This document shows, in pieces, positions 8,219 to 17,109 of a stretch of DNA of 64,000 nucleotides. Under the pieces are notes generated by a model. The model saw nothing but the letters and a program-made list of their open reading frames with translations. It did not search any database and was not told where the DNA came from. Source of the DNA: CAZDET01 sp964504335 (GTDB taxonomy: Bacteria; Bacteroidota; Bacteroidia; Chitinophagales; Saprospiraceae); assembly GCA_964504335.1 (NCBI GenBank), contig CAZDET010000005.1:1-64000 (forward strand). The letters run 5' to 3'. A program made the position numbers and the translations under genes. Every line of letters starts with the position of its first letter. Positions within the stretch are counted from its first letter, which is position 1.

Positions 8219-9893
8219 ACAGGACCGCCAGCAGCACCGTCAGCAGGCAGCCAATCAAATTGAGCCACAAGTAGGCAATCTGATAAATGTCCAGTTGATC
8301 GAGTACAAAAATCGTAATGACGGCCAGCTCAGCGAGGATCGCCGCAATGAACACGGCCCTTCCCCCCACGTGCTTGAGCAAAAAGGCCACGACAAAGATT
8401 CCGAGAATCACCCCGTAGAAAATGGACCCGATGATGTTGACGGCTTCGATCAGGTTTTCGAACAGACTGGCAAAAAACGCAAACGAAACCGCCAGAACGC
8501 CCCAGAGAATCGTTGCCCATTTGGAAGCCCCCAAATAAAACTGATCGGTTTCGTGTTTTCGGAAAGAACGCCGGTAAATATCGACCATCGAAGTAGTGGC
8601 GAGTGCACTGAGTTCCGAAGACGTAGAAGACATCGCCGCCGAAAATATGACCGCCAGAATCAACCCAACGATCCCGACCGGCAGGTAATTGATTACGAAC
8701 GTAATGAAGACGTAATCCCCATCCTCCACTTCCGCCTCGACGTTTTGTAACAGAATCAGCGAGTCGACTTGCTCGCGGATTTCGGTCTCCCGGTCTTCCA
8801 ATAGCTGGATAGAGGCGCGCGTGGAGGTAACGCCCGCCGCATCTTCGTCGTTGATCATGCCCACCATGTCACTGACGAGCGCTCGCTGTTCCACAAATAG
8901 TTCATCGTACTCCGACTGTAGCTCCGTCAACCGGCCTTCGTAGGAGCTCTCCTGCAAGGATTCGAGATTGGCCGAGTTGAAATGGATCGGCGGTTGGGTA
9001 AAAAGGAAGAAGACGTATACCAGAATGCCGATGAACAATATCATGAATTGCATCGGCACCTTAACCAAGCCATTGAACAGCAACCCTAAGCGGCTTTCGC
9101 TCAGCGACTTTCCCGACAAATAGCGCTGTACTTGCGATTGATCGGTACCGAAGTAAGAGAGGAAAAGAAATACACCTCCCAGCATGCCCGACCAGAAGTT
9201 GTAGCGATTGTTGAGATCGAAGGTGAAGTCGACCACCTCCAGTTTGCCCATCTTGCCGGCGATATTCAGGGCATCGGTAAATTGAACCTCGGCGGGTAAT
9301 TCGTACACTATGATAATTCCGGCCAGGATCATCCCCGACAGGATGATGATCATTTGCTGTCTCTGGGTAACGCTTACCGCTTTGGTTCCCCCGATCACCG
9401 TGTAAAAAGTGACGATCGTACCGATGAACAGGATGGTCAGGTTGAGCGACCAATTCATGATGCTACTGAGGATGATGGCCGGTGCATAAATGGTAATGCC
9501 GGCCGCCAGGCCGCGCTGGGTGAGAAACAGAATGGCGGTGAGGGTGCGCGTGCGCAGGTCGAAGCGCCCTTCCAGATATTCGTAGGCGGTGTACACGTTG
9601 AGCCGGTAGTAAATCGGCAGTACAAAGATGCACAAGATGACCATAGCAACCGGCAGGCCGAAATAAAACTGGGCAAAGCCCATCCCGTCGGAGTACGCCT
9701 GCCCGGGTGTAGACAAAAAGGTGATTGCGCTCGCCTGGGTAGCCATCACGGACAGCCCGATCGTCCACCAATGCAAATCGCGGTCGCCCCGCAGATAAGA
9801 TTGAACACTCCCTACGTTGCGGGTTTTCAAAACGCCGTAAATTACAATGGCCAGGAGGGTGCCCAACATGACCAGCCAATCGAGCAACTGCAT
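8184..9893 (-). CDS. sodium:solute symporter (SSS family)
   Basis: This is an inner-membrane sodium-coupled transporter of 569 residues with 13 or more hydrophobic segments and family features such as SVMATQASAITFLSTPGQAY, GGTKAVSVTQRQQ and FSAAMSSTSSELSALATTS. Between two transmembrane segments (about residues 320-410) it has a polar, glutamate-rich insertion predicted to be helical or coiled (ELQSEYDELFVEQR...QLLEDRETEIREQ), longer than in textbook SSS members. The ATG at 9893 was chosen because it begins just before the first membrane helix. A tiny membrane-protein gene ends 8 bases upstream. The substrate is unknown. Confidence 0.9.
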   Translation of the reverse strand: MQLLDWLVMLGTLLAIVIYGVLKTRNVGSVQSYLRGDRDLHWWTIGLSVMATQASAITFLSTPGQAYSDGMGFAQFYFGLPVAMVILCIFVLPIYYRLNVYTAYEYLEGRFDLRTRTLTAILFLTQRGLAAGITIYAPAIILSSIMNWSLNLTILFIGTIVTFYTVIGGTKAVSVTQRQQMIIILSGMILAGIIIVYELPAEVQFTDALNIAGKMGKLEVVDFTFDLNNRYNFWSGMLGGVFLFLSYFGTDQSQVQRYLSGKSLSESRLGLLFNGLVKVPMQFMILFIGILVYVFFLFTQPPIHFNSANLESLQESSYEGRLTELQSEYDELFVEQRALVSDMVGMINDEDAAGVTSTRASIQLLEDRETEIREQVDSLILLQNVEAEVEDGDYVFITFVINYLPVGIVGLILAVIFSAAMSSTSSELSALATTSMVDIYRRSFRKHETDQFYLGASKWATILWGVLAVSFAFFASLFENLIEAVNIIGSIFYGVILGIFVVAFLLKHVGGRAVFIAAILAELAVITIFVLDQLDIYQIAYLWLNLIGCLLTVLLAVLFNLGDRRRVAY

Positions 9894-9901
9894 GGGATCG
9901 C

Positions 9902-10039
9902 TTATGAATAAGTATGAGTGAATAAGTAAAACAGCAAGATGATCAGGGCATGCGATAACAGCACAATCAGATACAACTGCCACCAATCGTGGAAGATCGG
10001 CGGCTTTTCATCGGCGGGGTTGGAAGTCTCCGGATTCAT
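9902..10039 (-). CDS. small single-pass membrane protein beside SSS transporter
   Basis: A 45-residue protein from the ATG at 10039: a polar N-terminus (MNPETSNPADEKPPIFHDWW) and then one transmembrane helix of about 20 residues ending LFYLFTHTYS. It is too short for routine gene calling. The stop is 8 bases before the symporter start, and small single-helix proteins are found next to some SSS transporters (the DUF4212/acetate permease type is a known example), so an accessory subunit role is plausible. A longer in-frame version to 10162 has an unlikely N-terminus. Confidence 0.6.
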   Translation of the reverse strand: MNPETSNPADEKPPIFHDWWQLYLIVLLSHALIILLFYLFTHTYS

Positions 10040-10172
10040 GATCGAGCAGCTATTGAGTTCGCGAGTGGGTCCTGAACACGACAATTTGGTCCGGACATAC
10101 AGAAGGTTTGCAAACTTAGAGGAATTTTTCAGTTTCCAATAACATCCTACTTGCCGGGCCATTCAATCGTTT

Positions 10173-10850
10173 ATGAAGATTTCCATCATCATTCCAACTT
10201 ACAACGAGGCTGCCCGCATTGCCACTTGCCTGGAAAAACTCGAGCACCAGGCCGATTCCGACACGGAAATCATCGTAGCGGATGGTTGTAGCACGGATGC
10301 CACTACACGGATTGTAGTGCGCTTTCGAAACGTGCGCTTGATACAGCCTCAGGTGAGAGGGCGCGGGCAACAAATGCATTGCGGAGCAATTGTGGCCAGT
10401 GGGAGCGTGCTCCTGTTTTTGCACGCCGATACCCAACTCCCGGAAGGCGCGCTGCGGGCAATCCGACATCGGCTGCGGGATAGCCAGGTGCGGGCCGGCT
10501 CCTTCGCTATTCGCTTCGACCACCCGCATCCGCTGCTGCGCTTGTTGGCCTGGTTCACCCGTTGGAATACCAGATGGTGGACCTTTGGCGATCAGGCTAT
10601 CTTTACCCGGCGCGCAGACTACTTCCAAATCGGAGGCTACCGATTCTGGCCCATTCTGGAAGACTTTGACTTGCAGTGGCGTCTGCGGAGGCAGGGAAAG
10701 TTTGTCCGATTGCCGCTACCGGTTTGCACCTCGGCCCGACGCTTCCTGCAGCGGGGCATCGTTCGGCAGGTAGTCCAAAACCTACTGATCGTGTGCGGCT
10801 ATTTCCTGGGGGTGCCTCCCCGACGGCTGGCACGTTTCTATCGGTATTAA
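10173..10850 (+). CDS. glycosyltransferase family 2, TIGR04283-like
   Basis: This 225-residue GT-A fold enzyme begins MKISIIIPTYNEAARI and has EIIVADGCSTDATT (nucleotide-sugar binding), LLFLHADTQLP containing the DxD-like metal motif, and GGYRFWPILEDFDLQWRL as the acceptor/catalytic region. These are hallmarks of the small family 2 group often linked to selenium- or arsenosugar-related clusters (TIGR04283), though no such partner gene is present here. It overlaps the convergent SRPBCC gene by 4 bases. Confidence 0.85.
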   Translation: MKISIIIPTYNEAARIATCLEKLEHQADSDTEIIVADGCSTDATTRIVVRFRNVRLIQPQVRGRGQQMHCGAIVASGSVLLFLHADTQLPEGALRAIRHRLRDSQVRAGSFAIRFDHPHPLLRLLAWFTRWNTRWWTFGDQAIFTRRADYFQIGGYRFWPILEDFDLQWRLRRQGKFVRLPLPVCTSARRFLQRGIVRQVVQNLLIVCGYFLGVPPRRLARFYRY

Positions 10851-11305
10851 GGGAATCGCTCTGCGATGACCTGTTCGCGGTAGTGGAAAATCTGATCCAC
10901 CTGGCGCTCCACAAACAGCCAGTTGGCGAAAGTACCCAGCGGGCCAAGCGGTACCTGGTAGTGCAGTATATCGCGCATGATCGTACCATCTTCCCGCGCC
11001 TCGAAATGGTGCTGGTGGTGCCAGAGCGCATAGGGCCCCACCCGCTGGTCGTCGATGAAAAATGCCCGATCCCGGATTTGAGTAATTTCGGTTACCCAGT
11101 TCATCTTGATGCCCAATAGAGGGGCGATACGATACTGGATGATCATACCGGGATACATTTCCCTTCCCTCCACCGGGCTGAGAATTTCAAAACTGACGGA
11201 GTCCGGAGTGAGCTCGTTTAAATTTTCCGGTCGGGAAAAAAAAGCCCAAACCTCATCGAGGGGGCGTGGCACAAACGATTCCCATTCCTTGCGTTTTGGT
11301 CGCAT
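10847..11305 (-). CDS. SRPBCC-family ligand-binding protein
   Basis: This 152-residue cytosolic protein starts with a START/SRPBCC-type strand (SFVPRPLDEVWAFFSRPENL) and continues with the usual pattern MNWVTEITQ and WHHQHHFEAREDGTIMRD. This is the uncharacterised group sometimes annotated as cell-division-inhibitor-like or cyclase/dehydrase. The ligand is unknown. It is a single gene, convergent with the glycosyltransferase. Confidence 0.75.
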   Translation of the reverse strand: MRPKRKEWESFVPRPLDEVWAFFSRPENLNELTPDSVSFEILSPVEGREMYPGMIIQYRIAPLLGIKMNWVTEITQIRDRAFFIDDQRVGPYALWHHQHHFEAREDGTIMRDILHYQVPLGPLGTFANWLFVERQVDQIFHYREQVIAERFP

Positions 11306-11664
11306 AGCGTACCGATCTATTGGGTAAAAAGAGGGAATACTTTTCCGGCAATATTGTTGACAATGCGCGTTAAAGTTGTCCTAAGACGCTAAAAATAACC
11401 CCTTTGAGGTAACATTCCACTCGGGAAAGGCACTATATTTGTAGGAAATGGAATGATTTTCCATTGTATTGAACAAACAATCCCAAAACGTACATCCCAT
11501 GACCACTAAGGTATATTTCTATTCCCGACCCCCATCCATAGCAACGATTCTAAGCTAAGCTCCCACAAAGCATCCTTCTTCCATCCTTTTTCCACCTAGC
11601 TGGTCACAATTTGTGACAAAGCCTACTATCATAAGTCATAAAGCAAGAAAAAGGGAAACACCTT
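11306..11664. other. intergenic region with possible promoter, leader ORF and operator
   Basis: 359 bases between divergent genes. On the plus strand there is a TATATTTG box (11434-11441) matching the Bacteroidota -7 consensus, though without a well-spaced -33. A 19-codon frame MTTKVYFYSRPPSIATILS follows at 11499-11558, then a perfect inverted repeat at 11603-11617. Together these could form a regulated leader for the secreted-protein gene at 11665. No RNA family is recognised. Confidence 0.35.
11603..11617. promoter_or_regulatory. perfect 7-bp inverted repeat, possible operator
   Basis: GTCACAATTTGTGAC is a perfect inverted repeat centred on T11610, 48 bases before the start at 11665. The half sites resemble those used by CRP/FNR-family dimers, but the arm order differs from the classical CRP site. 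No regulator gene is nearby. Confidence 0.35.
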
Positions 11665-12636
11665 ATGAGTCGTTTTACCATTATCCCAAGAACTATACTT
11701 CTTATTCTACTTCTGAGTAGTAGCCAGTTGCTCTGGTCTCAGGGTTTCCTCCTCCCGTCGACGAGTACCGTCTATTGCGCTTCCTGGAGGCAGGCGTTGC
11801 AGTCGGTGTTGCCTCCTGCAGCTCTTTCCGATTCCCTGATTATCGATTACACGGAGACTTATTACGATTTCAATTGCTCGGCGGAGGGCTTCAAAGGGTA
11901 TTTTTCTCCTTCCCGCTGGGAAGTCGTATCAAAATATGGTGACAGTGGGGTAGATGTCACCGGAGCTCCCGATGTGGTATCGGTTGAAGGGGCCGATTCC
12001 ACCCGGTTGAAGATTGCTTCTGCCGGTGAGGAAGGTCTTGCCTTGCGCATCGTCCTGCCTGCCGATGGATATCTGTTCTTTAACTTGGTAAAAATTGGGA
12101 GCTCCAATTTACCTACCCTCTCCGAAGGGGAAATCGAGTTGCGGCTGAACGGTAAGCTCCTCGATTTTCATCACCTCGCGGATGGAAGCGTTTACACTCC
12201 GTTGCTTCCGAAAGATGGCACTTTCGAGCTGCGGCTGCCGGCGCAAGCCGATTTTCTCTGGAGTAATTTCAAGCTCTCCACGAATGCCCCCGGAGTGATC
12301 GAACGCGTGTACCAGACCAAGCACCGCAAGGTCGTTCAATTAATTACGCTGGAAAAGGCGGCTCTTACGGAGGTGGTATTTCCGCGGCCGGATTACGGGC
12401 AGCTGTGGCCCTTCCTCGATAAGGATGGAAACACGCTGACCACCCACGACCAGTTCCTGCTCTACCCGGACAACGATCAGTTTGACCTGAACTGGCAAGA
12501 CAAAACCGATGTCCTCGAAGGGGAGCCCTGGCTGAAGCGTCACTGGCACATCGTCGATCCTTGCAGCAACAACGAAATTCGCTACGATCAGTGGTGGGAG
12601 CCGCTAAACGAGTTCGATCTATCCGGTCGGTTTTGA
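11665..12636 (+). CDS. hypothetical secreted protein
   Basis: A 323-residue protein with a clear signal peptide (about residues 1-26, ending LLWSQG). The mature part has alternating hydrophobic residues typical of beta-rich extracellular domains: KYGDSGVDVTGAPDVVSVEG, GEIELRLNGKLLDF and LRLPAQADFLWSNFKLS, followed by LITLEKAALTEVVFPRP and a final Cys-containing block HIVDPCSNNE. It lacks a T9SS type A sorting domain of the usual kind. No family is recognised. It converges on recG and has an unusually long upstream region. Confidence 0.6.
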   Translation: MSRFTIIPRTILLILLLSSSQLLWSQGFLLPSTSTVYCASWRQALQSVLPPAALSDSLIIDYTETYYDFNCSAEGFKGYFSPSRWEVVSKYGDSGVDVTGAPDVVSVEGADSTRLKIASAGEEGLALRIVLPADGYLFFNLVKIGSSNLPTLSEGEIELRLNGKLLDFHHLADGSVYTPLLPKDGTFELRLPAQADFLWSNFKLSTNAPGVIERVYQTKHRKVVQLITLEKAALTEVVFPRPDYGQLWPFLDKDGNTLTTHDQFLLYPDNDQFDLNWQDKTDVLEGEPWLKRHWHIVDPCSNNEIRYDQWWEPLNEFDLSGRF

Positions 12637-12656
12637 GCAATTGTGTCTCTGGGCCG

Positions 12657-14774
12657 CTAACTAATTCGGCTCCATCCCCGCACCTGGCGCAGGTGCTTAT
12701 CCAGATAGTGCTTTAGCGATTCGTGCTCCGGTGCTTCCAGCTTCGGGTCCTGCTCCAGGAGCCGCTGGGCAAGTTCGCGGGCGGTCTGAAGAATGCGACC
12801 GTCCCGGGCCAGATCGGCAATGCGCAAGTCTAGAACCCCACTCTGCTGAGTACCCTCGATGTTTCCGGGACCGCGCAGCCGCAAATCGGCTTCGGCGATC
12901 TCAAAGCCGTTGTTGGTGCGGCACATAGTCTGAATACGCTCCCGACTATCGCTGCTCAATTTAAATCCCGACATCAAGATGCAAAACGACTGCTCGGCAC
13001 CGCGCCCCACCCGCCCGCGCAACTGGTGGAGCTGGCTCAGGCCGAAGCGCTCGGTATGCTCGATCACCATCACGCTCGCGTTGGGCACATTGACGCCCAC
13101 TTCGATTACGGTGGTCGCTACCATGATTTGGGTTTCCCCACGCTTGAACCGTTGCATTTCGAATTCCTTGTCATTGGGCTTCATCCGGCCGTGAACGACG
13201 CTGATTTGGTAATCGGGCATTGCAAATTCGCGGCTGAGCGCCTCGTAGCCCTGTTCGAGGGCGGTCAGATCGAGCTTTTCGTTCTCCTCGATCAGTGGAT
13301 ATACCACATAAACCTGACGGCCTTTGGCGATTTCCTGACGCATGAAACCAATGACCCGCAGGCGTTGGTGCTCGGTGTAGTGGATGGTCTCGATCGGTTT
13401 GCGCCCTGGCGGTAATTCATCGATGACCGATACGTCGAGGTCGCCGTAAAGGGTCATCGCCAGCGTTCGGGGGATGGGCGTGGCGGTCATCACGAGGATG
13501 TGAGGGGGATAGGGGTCGTTTTTCTTCCACAACTTGGCCCGCTGCTTCACGCCGAAGCGGTGCTGCTCGTCGGTAATGGCCAGCCCGAGGTTGTTAAACG
13601 CGACCGTGGGCTCGATCAGGGCGTGTGTTCCTACCAGAATATCGATCTCGCCGGCAGCGACTTTTTCCAGAACAGCCTGTCGTTTTTTGCCTTTGATACT
13701 TCCCGACAGGAAGGCAATCTGCACGTCCAGCTCCTCCAAATACGACCGCAGCGATTCGTAATGCTGCTGCGCCAGGATTTCAGTGGGAGCCATCATGCAA
13801 GCCTGAAACCCGTTGTCGATTGCCATCAACATCGTCATCAGCCCGACGATGGTTTTGCCGCTGCCGACATCGCCCTGCAGTAAGCGGTTCATCTGAACGC
13901 CCTTGCCGAGATCACGGCGTATTTCGCGCAGTACGCGCTTCTGGGCACCGGTGAGTTCGAAGGGCAGTTGTTCCTTGTAAAAATTATTGAAAACGGGGCC
14001 GATTTCTTTAAAAACATAGCCCTTGATGGCTCCTTGTCGGCGTTTTTTGAGTTGTAATAAGCGCACCTGAATCAGAAACAGCTCCTCGAATTTCAGCCGC
14101 TTCCGGGCGGCTTCGAGTGTTGCCTGATCGGGTGGGAAGTGGATAGCCCGAACCGCCTCGTAGTGCGAGGGCAGGCGGAGTGCCTGCAGGAGGGAGGCAG
14201 GCAACATCTCCGGCAAGTCGGCGGGCCGCAGCTGGTCGAGCAGGTGGCGCATCAACCGTCGGCGGGCCTTGGCATCCAACCCCTTGCGATTGAGCTTTTC
14301 CGTGCTGGCATATACGGGCTCAAAGGTATTGGCTTCAAGGGTCTTGACCTCCGATACCCCCTCCATCTCCGGATGGGGAATGGTGAGGTTGTCGCGAAAG
14401 GCATTCACTTTGCCGTATACCACGTACTCCTGACCGACCTTCAGGCTTCGTTCGAGGTAGTGAGCCCCCGAAAACCAGACGAGCTCGATGGCTCCCGTCG
14501 CATCGCGCAACCGCCCGACCAGGCGTTTCTTGCGGCCTTCGCCTAAAGTGGTGAGCCGACGCAAGACGCCCCGCAGCTGCACTTCGCCGCTTTCGGCCGT
14601 GAGCCGGCCGATTTCGTGTATCTGCGTTTTATCGATATACCGAAAGGGATACAGGTGCAGGAAATCACCGATGGTGAACAAACCAAGCTCTTTTTTGAGC
14701 AATTCGCCCTTGGCGGGGCCTACCCCCTTCAGATATTCGATCGGTCGTTCGAGCAGTGCTCCTGTAGCCGGCAT
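12657..14774 (-). CDS. recG: ATP-dependent DNA helicase RecG
   Basis: RecG is a superfamily 2 helicase that reverses stalled forks and branch-migrates junctions. At 705 residues the length is typical. The N-terminal wedge/OB domain (about 1-170) contains PIEYLKGVGPAKGELLKKEL; motif I GDVGSGKTIVG is near residue 305, DEQHRFG (motif II) near 403, MTATPIPRTLAMT (motif III), and QLRGRVGRG (motif VI) near 585. Divergent from rbfA. Nothing unusual seen. Confidence 0.97.
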   Translation of the reverse strand: MPATGALLERPIEYLKGVGPAKGELLKKELGLFTIGDFLHLYPFRYIDKTQIHEIGRLTAESGEVQLRGVLRRLTTLGEGRKKRLVGRLRDATGAIELVWFSGAHYLERSLKVGQEYVVYGKVNAFRDNLTIPHPEMEGVSEVKTLEANTFEPVYASTEKLNRKGLDAKARRRLMRHLLDQLRPADLPEMLPASLLQALRLPSHYEAVRAIHFPPDQATLEAARKRLKFEELFLIQVRLLQLKKRRQGAIKGYVFKEIGPVFNNFYKEQLPFELTGAQKRVLREIRRDLGKGVQMNRLLQGDVGSGKTIVGLMTMLMAIDNGFQACMMAPTEILAQQHYESLRSYLEELDVQIAFLSGSIKGKKRQAVLEKVAAGEIDILVGTHALIEPTVAFNNLGLAITDEQHRFGVKQRAKLWKKNDPYPPHILVMTATPIPRTLAMTLYGDLDVSVIDELPPGRKPIETIHYTEHQRLRVIGFMRQEIAKGRQVYVVYPLIEENEKLDLTALEQGYEALSREFAMPDYQISVVHGRMKPNDKEFEMQRFKRGETQIMVATTVIEVGVNVPNASVMVIEHTERFGLSQLHQLRGRVGRGAEQSFCILMSGFKLSSDSRERIQTMCRTNNGFEIAEADLRLRGPGNIEGTQQSGVLDLRIADLARDGRILQTARELAQRLLEQDPKLEAPEHESLKHYLDKHLRQVRGWSRIS

Positions 14775-14892
14775 TTACAACAATTTGGTTGTAAAGGTAA
14801 GAGGATAGAAACAATTCCGCAGAATTGACCGTTCGGAATTATTCAACTATATTTCGTCAGGTCGCAACGGCACCTGAATTCAACCTACCGAC

Positions 14893-15270
14893 ATGGAAAC
14901 TAAACGCCAAAAGCAAGTTGCGGAGCTCATCAAGCGCAACTTCAGCCACGTACTGCAATCAGAAGGCGCGTACGTCTTCGGAACTTCCCCACTCGTTACT
15001 GTAACCAGCGTAAAAATGTCGCCCGACCTCGGCCTCGCCAAGATCTACCTCAGCGTCTGGAATACCGAAAACAAGCAGGCCGTCTTGCTCGAAATGGAGG
15101 AGGAACACCCCCGCCTCCGCCAAAGTCTCGGCAATCGGGTTCGCCGCCAACTGCGCCGCATTCCGGATATCGCCTTCTATCTCGATGAAACCCTCGATGA
15201 AATGTACCGGGTGGATGCCCTTTTCAACCGCCTCTACGCCGAAAATCAGATGCCCGATGAGGAGGAGTAG
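14893..15270 (+). CDS. rbfA: 30S ribosome-binding factor A
   Basis: RbfA is a small KH-fold assembly factor that matures the 30S subunit by binding the 16S rRNA 5' region. At 125 residues it carries the family pattern KRQKQVAELIKRNFSHVLQ at the start, VTVTSVKMSPDLGLAKIYLS in the middle and RIPDIAFYLDETLDEMYRVD at the end. It is normal in length and divergent from recG, with a 118-base gap between the two. Confidence 0.93.
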   Translation: METKRQKQVAELIKRNFSHVLQSEGAYVFGTSPLVTVTSVKMSPDLGLAKIYLSVWNTENKQAVLLEMEEEHPRLRQSLGNRVRRQLRRIPDIAFYLDETLDEMYRVDALFNRLYAENQMPDEEE

Positions 15271-15400
15271 TTGATGTGCTGATGAGGACCATTAGACAAT
15301 GTGGTAATCTGAGGTTCTGGTTTGATGAAAGAATGACCGCTTTATAAGCGCCTCGAAGACGGCCTTAAGTGATCTCCGCTCATCGAGTAGCCGGTCAACC

Positions 15401-15431
15401 TTGGTAAATTCCTACAAACCAACTATCTTTG
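15401..15431 (+). promoter_or_regulatory. Bacteroidota-type promoter of rpmE2
   Basis: TTG (15401-15403), a 20-base spacer and TATCTTTG (15424-15431) match the -33/-7 organisation of Bacteroidota housekeeping promoters. The -7 box ends 32 bases before the L31 start codon. Confidence 0.65.
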
Positions 15432-15463
15432 CAGCCCAAATTTAGTACAGTAAATAAACGGAG

Positions 15464-15742
15464 ATGAAAAAAGATATTCATCCTGAGTCATACCGCATGG
15501 TGGTATTCAAGGATTTCTCAGCGGATGTAGCCTGGCTGGGTCGCTCTTGTACCCCCACACGCGATACCATTTCCTGGGAAGACGGCAATGAATACCCACT
15601 CGTGAAGCTGGAAATATCGAACGCATCGCACCCCTTCTTCACTGGTAAGATGAAGTTCGTCGATACAGCTGGTCGGATTGATAAGTTCAATAAGAAATTT
15701 GCCAAGTTTGCTAAGAAAGGGAAGAAAAACGCTCAAGAATAG
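15464..15742 (+). CDS. rpmE2: 50S ribosomal protein L31 type B
   Basis: This 92-residue protein starts MKKDIHPESYRMVVFKDFSA, the signature of type B L31. It lacks the CxxC zinc ligands of type A and has a Lys-rich C-terminus (KKFAKFAKKGKKN). Monocistronic, with its own promoter and a strong terminator 30 bases after the stop. Confidence 0.95.
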   Translation: MKKDIHPESYRMVVFKDFSADVAWLGRSCTPTRDTISWEDGNEYPLVKLEISNASHPFFTGKMKFVDTAGRIDKFNKKFAKFAKKGKKNAQE

Positions 15743-15771
15743 ATTAGCGCTTTGACTTTCCAAAAGTCCCC

Positions 15772-15799
15772 TTCATCTCCGTGAACGGGACTTTTTTTT
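15772..15799 (+). terminator. rho-independent terminator of rpmE2
   Basis: AAAAGTCCC pairs with GGGACTTTT, and the stem runs into a run of T residues. It lies 30 bases after the L31 stop. Confidence 0.85.
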
Positions 15800-15897
15800 T
15801 GAATGGATTTGGGCGCAACTCCATCCCTGCCAAACTGGCTCGCGTCAGGTATAAATGAAGTGCATGTGTTACCTTTACCCGTAGAATTTTCCGCCGC

Positions 15898-17109
15898 ATG
15901 ACCCACGTCATCCTCTTCGACAACGAAGCACGCGACCACCTGCTTCCGCTCACGTTTATCCGCCCCATGTCCGAACTGCGGGTCGGCATTCTGACGATTC
16001 GCGAGAAATGGGCGCGCCATCTCCAACTTCCCGCTTCCTATTTAACCCAGGACTACCTCTCGGAAAAGTTCCGCCTGCAGTACGGCGACGACAATCTGAT
16101 TATCAATGCGTCGGTACTGCCTACTCCCCGGCTGCTCCGGCTGGTCTCTCAAATCGAATCCCAACAGGCCTTCCTGCTGGGTGAGGAACTCATCGCCGCC
16201 CGCCTTAGCGGCCAGCAAATGGAGCGCCTGATCAACGATCAGGATTTTGGAGAGCTGCAAGGATACGATATCAAGGATACTCCGGTGCTGCGCATCGAAC
16301 GGCCGTGGGATTTGTTTCGCTACAACGGCCGGGCCATTGAACTCGACTTTCAACTGCTGACTTACGGACGCAAATCCGAACCACTATCCGATTCGAACCG
16401 CCTGATCGGCTCGGCCGATCAACTCTTCATCGAATCCGGTGCACGCATTGAAGCCAGCACGCTCAATACGAAGACGGGACCGATCTACGTCGGCCCAAAC
16501 GCAGAGATTATGGAGGGCTGCCTCGTGCGGGGTGGCCTGGGGCTCTGCGAGCATTCGGTACTCAAGATGGGGGCCAAAATCTACGGCCCTACCACCCTGG
16601 GCCCCTACTCCAAAGTGGGAGGCGAAGTGAGCAATTCCGTCTTCCAGGGCTTTTCGAATAAAGGCCACGACGGTTATCTCGGCAACTCTGTCATTGGCGA
16701 GTGGTGCAATCTGGGGGCCGATACCAACTGCTCCAACCTGAAAAATAACTACTCCAACGTGCGGGTCTGGGATTACCCTTCCAATGGGTTCGTGGATACG
16801 GGGCTGCAATTCTGTGGGCTGATCATGGGCGACCACAGCAAGACGTCTATCAATGCCATGTTCAATACCGGCACGGTAGTGGGCATCTGCACAAATGTAT
16901 TCGGATCGGGTTTTCCCAGCAAGTTCATCCCCTCCTTTAGCTGGGGCGGCGTGGATACCGTCGCTACCCACCGCACCGACAAGGCCTTCGAAACCATGGA
17001 GCGCGTCATGGCGCGCCGCAAACAAGAACTCACCGTAGCGGATCGGCTTATCCTCATGCGCGTATTCGAAGAATCCGCCGGCCGACGTAGTTGGGAAGTC
17101 GCTCAATGA
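15898..17109 (+). CDS. GlmU-like putative sugar nucleotidyltransferase
   Basis: This 403-residue protein resembles a Bacteroidota group annotated as GlmU-family nucleotidyltransferase. The N-terminal part (1-150), starting MTHVILFDNEARDHLLPLTF, replaces the usual LxAGxGTRM pyrophosphorylase loop, so nucleotidyl transfer is doubtful. The C-terminal part (about 170-350) is a left-handed beta-helix of hexapeptide repeats, seen in GPIYVGPNAEIMEGC, GAKIYGPTTLGPYSKVGGEV and GEWCNLGADTNCSNLKN, as in acyltransferases. The stop overlaps the next start (ATGA), which suggests translational coupling with the spermidine-synthase-like gene. Confidence 0.8.
   Translation: MTHVILFDNEARDHLLPLTFIRPMSELRVGILTIREKWARHLQLPASYLTQDYLSEKFRLQYGDDNLIINASVLPTPRLLRLVSQIESQQAFLLGEELIAARLSGQQMERLINDQDFGELQGYDIKDTPVLRIERPWDLFRYNGRAIELDFQLLTYGRKSEPLSDSNRLIGSADQLFIESGARIEASTLNTKTGPIYVGPNAEIMEGCLVRGGLGLCEHSVLKMGAKIYGPTTLGPYSKVGGEVSNSVFQGFSNKGHDGYLGNSVIGEWCNLGADTNCSNLKNNYSNVRVWDYPSNGFVDTGLQFCGLIMGDHSKTSINAMFNTGTVVGICTNVFGSGFPSKFIPSFSWGGVDTVATHRTDKAFETMERVMARRKQELTVADRLILMRVFEESAGRRSWEVAQ

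Noticed and set aside
15270..15400. possible structured element between rbfA and rpmE2
   Set aside because: Low-complexity spacer text with no clear stem or family; only the promoter is supported.
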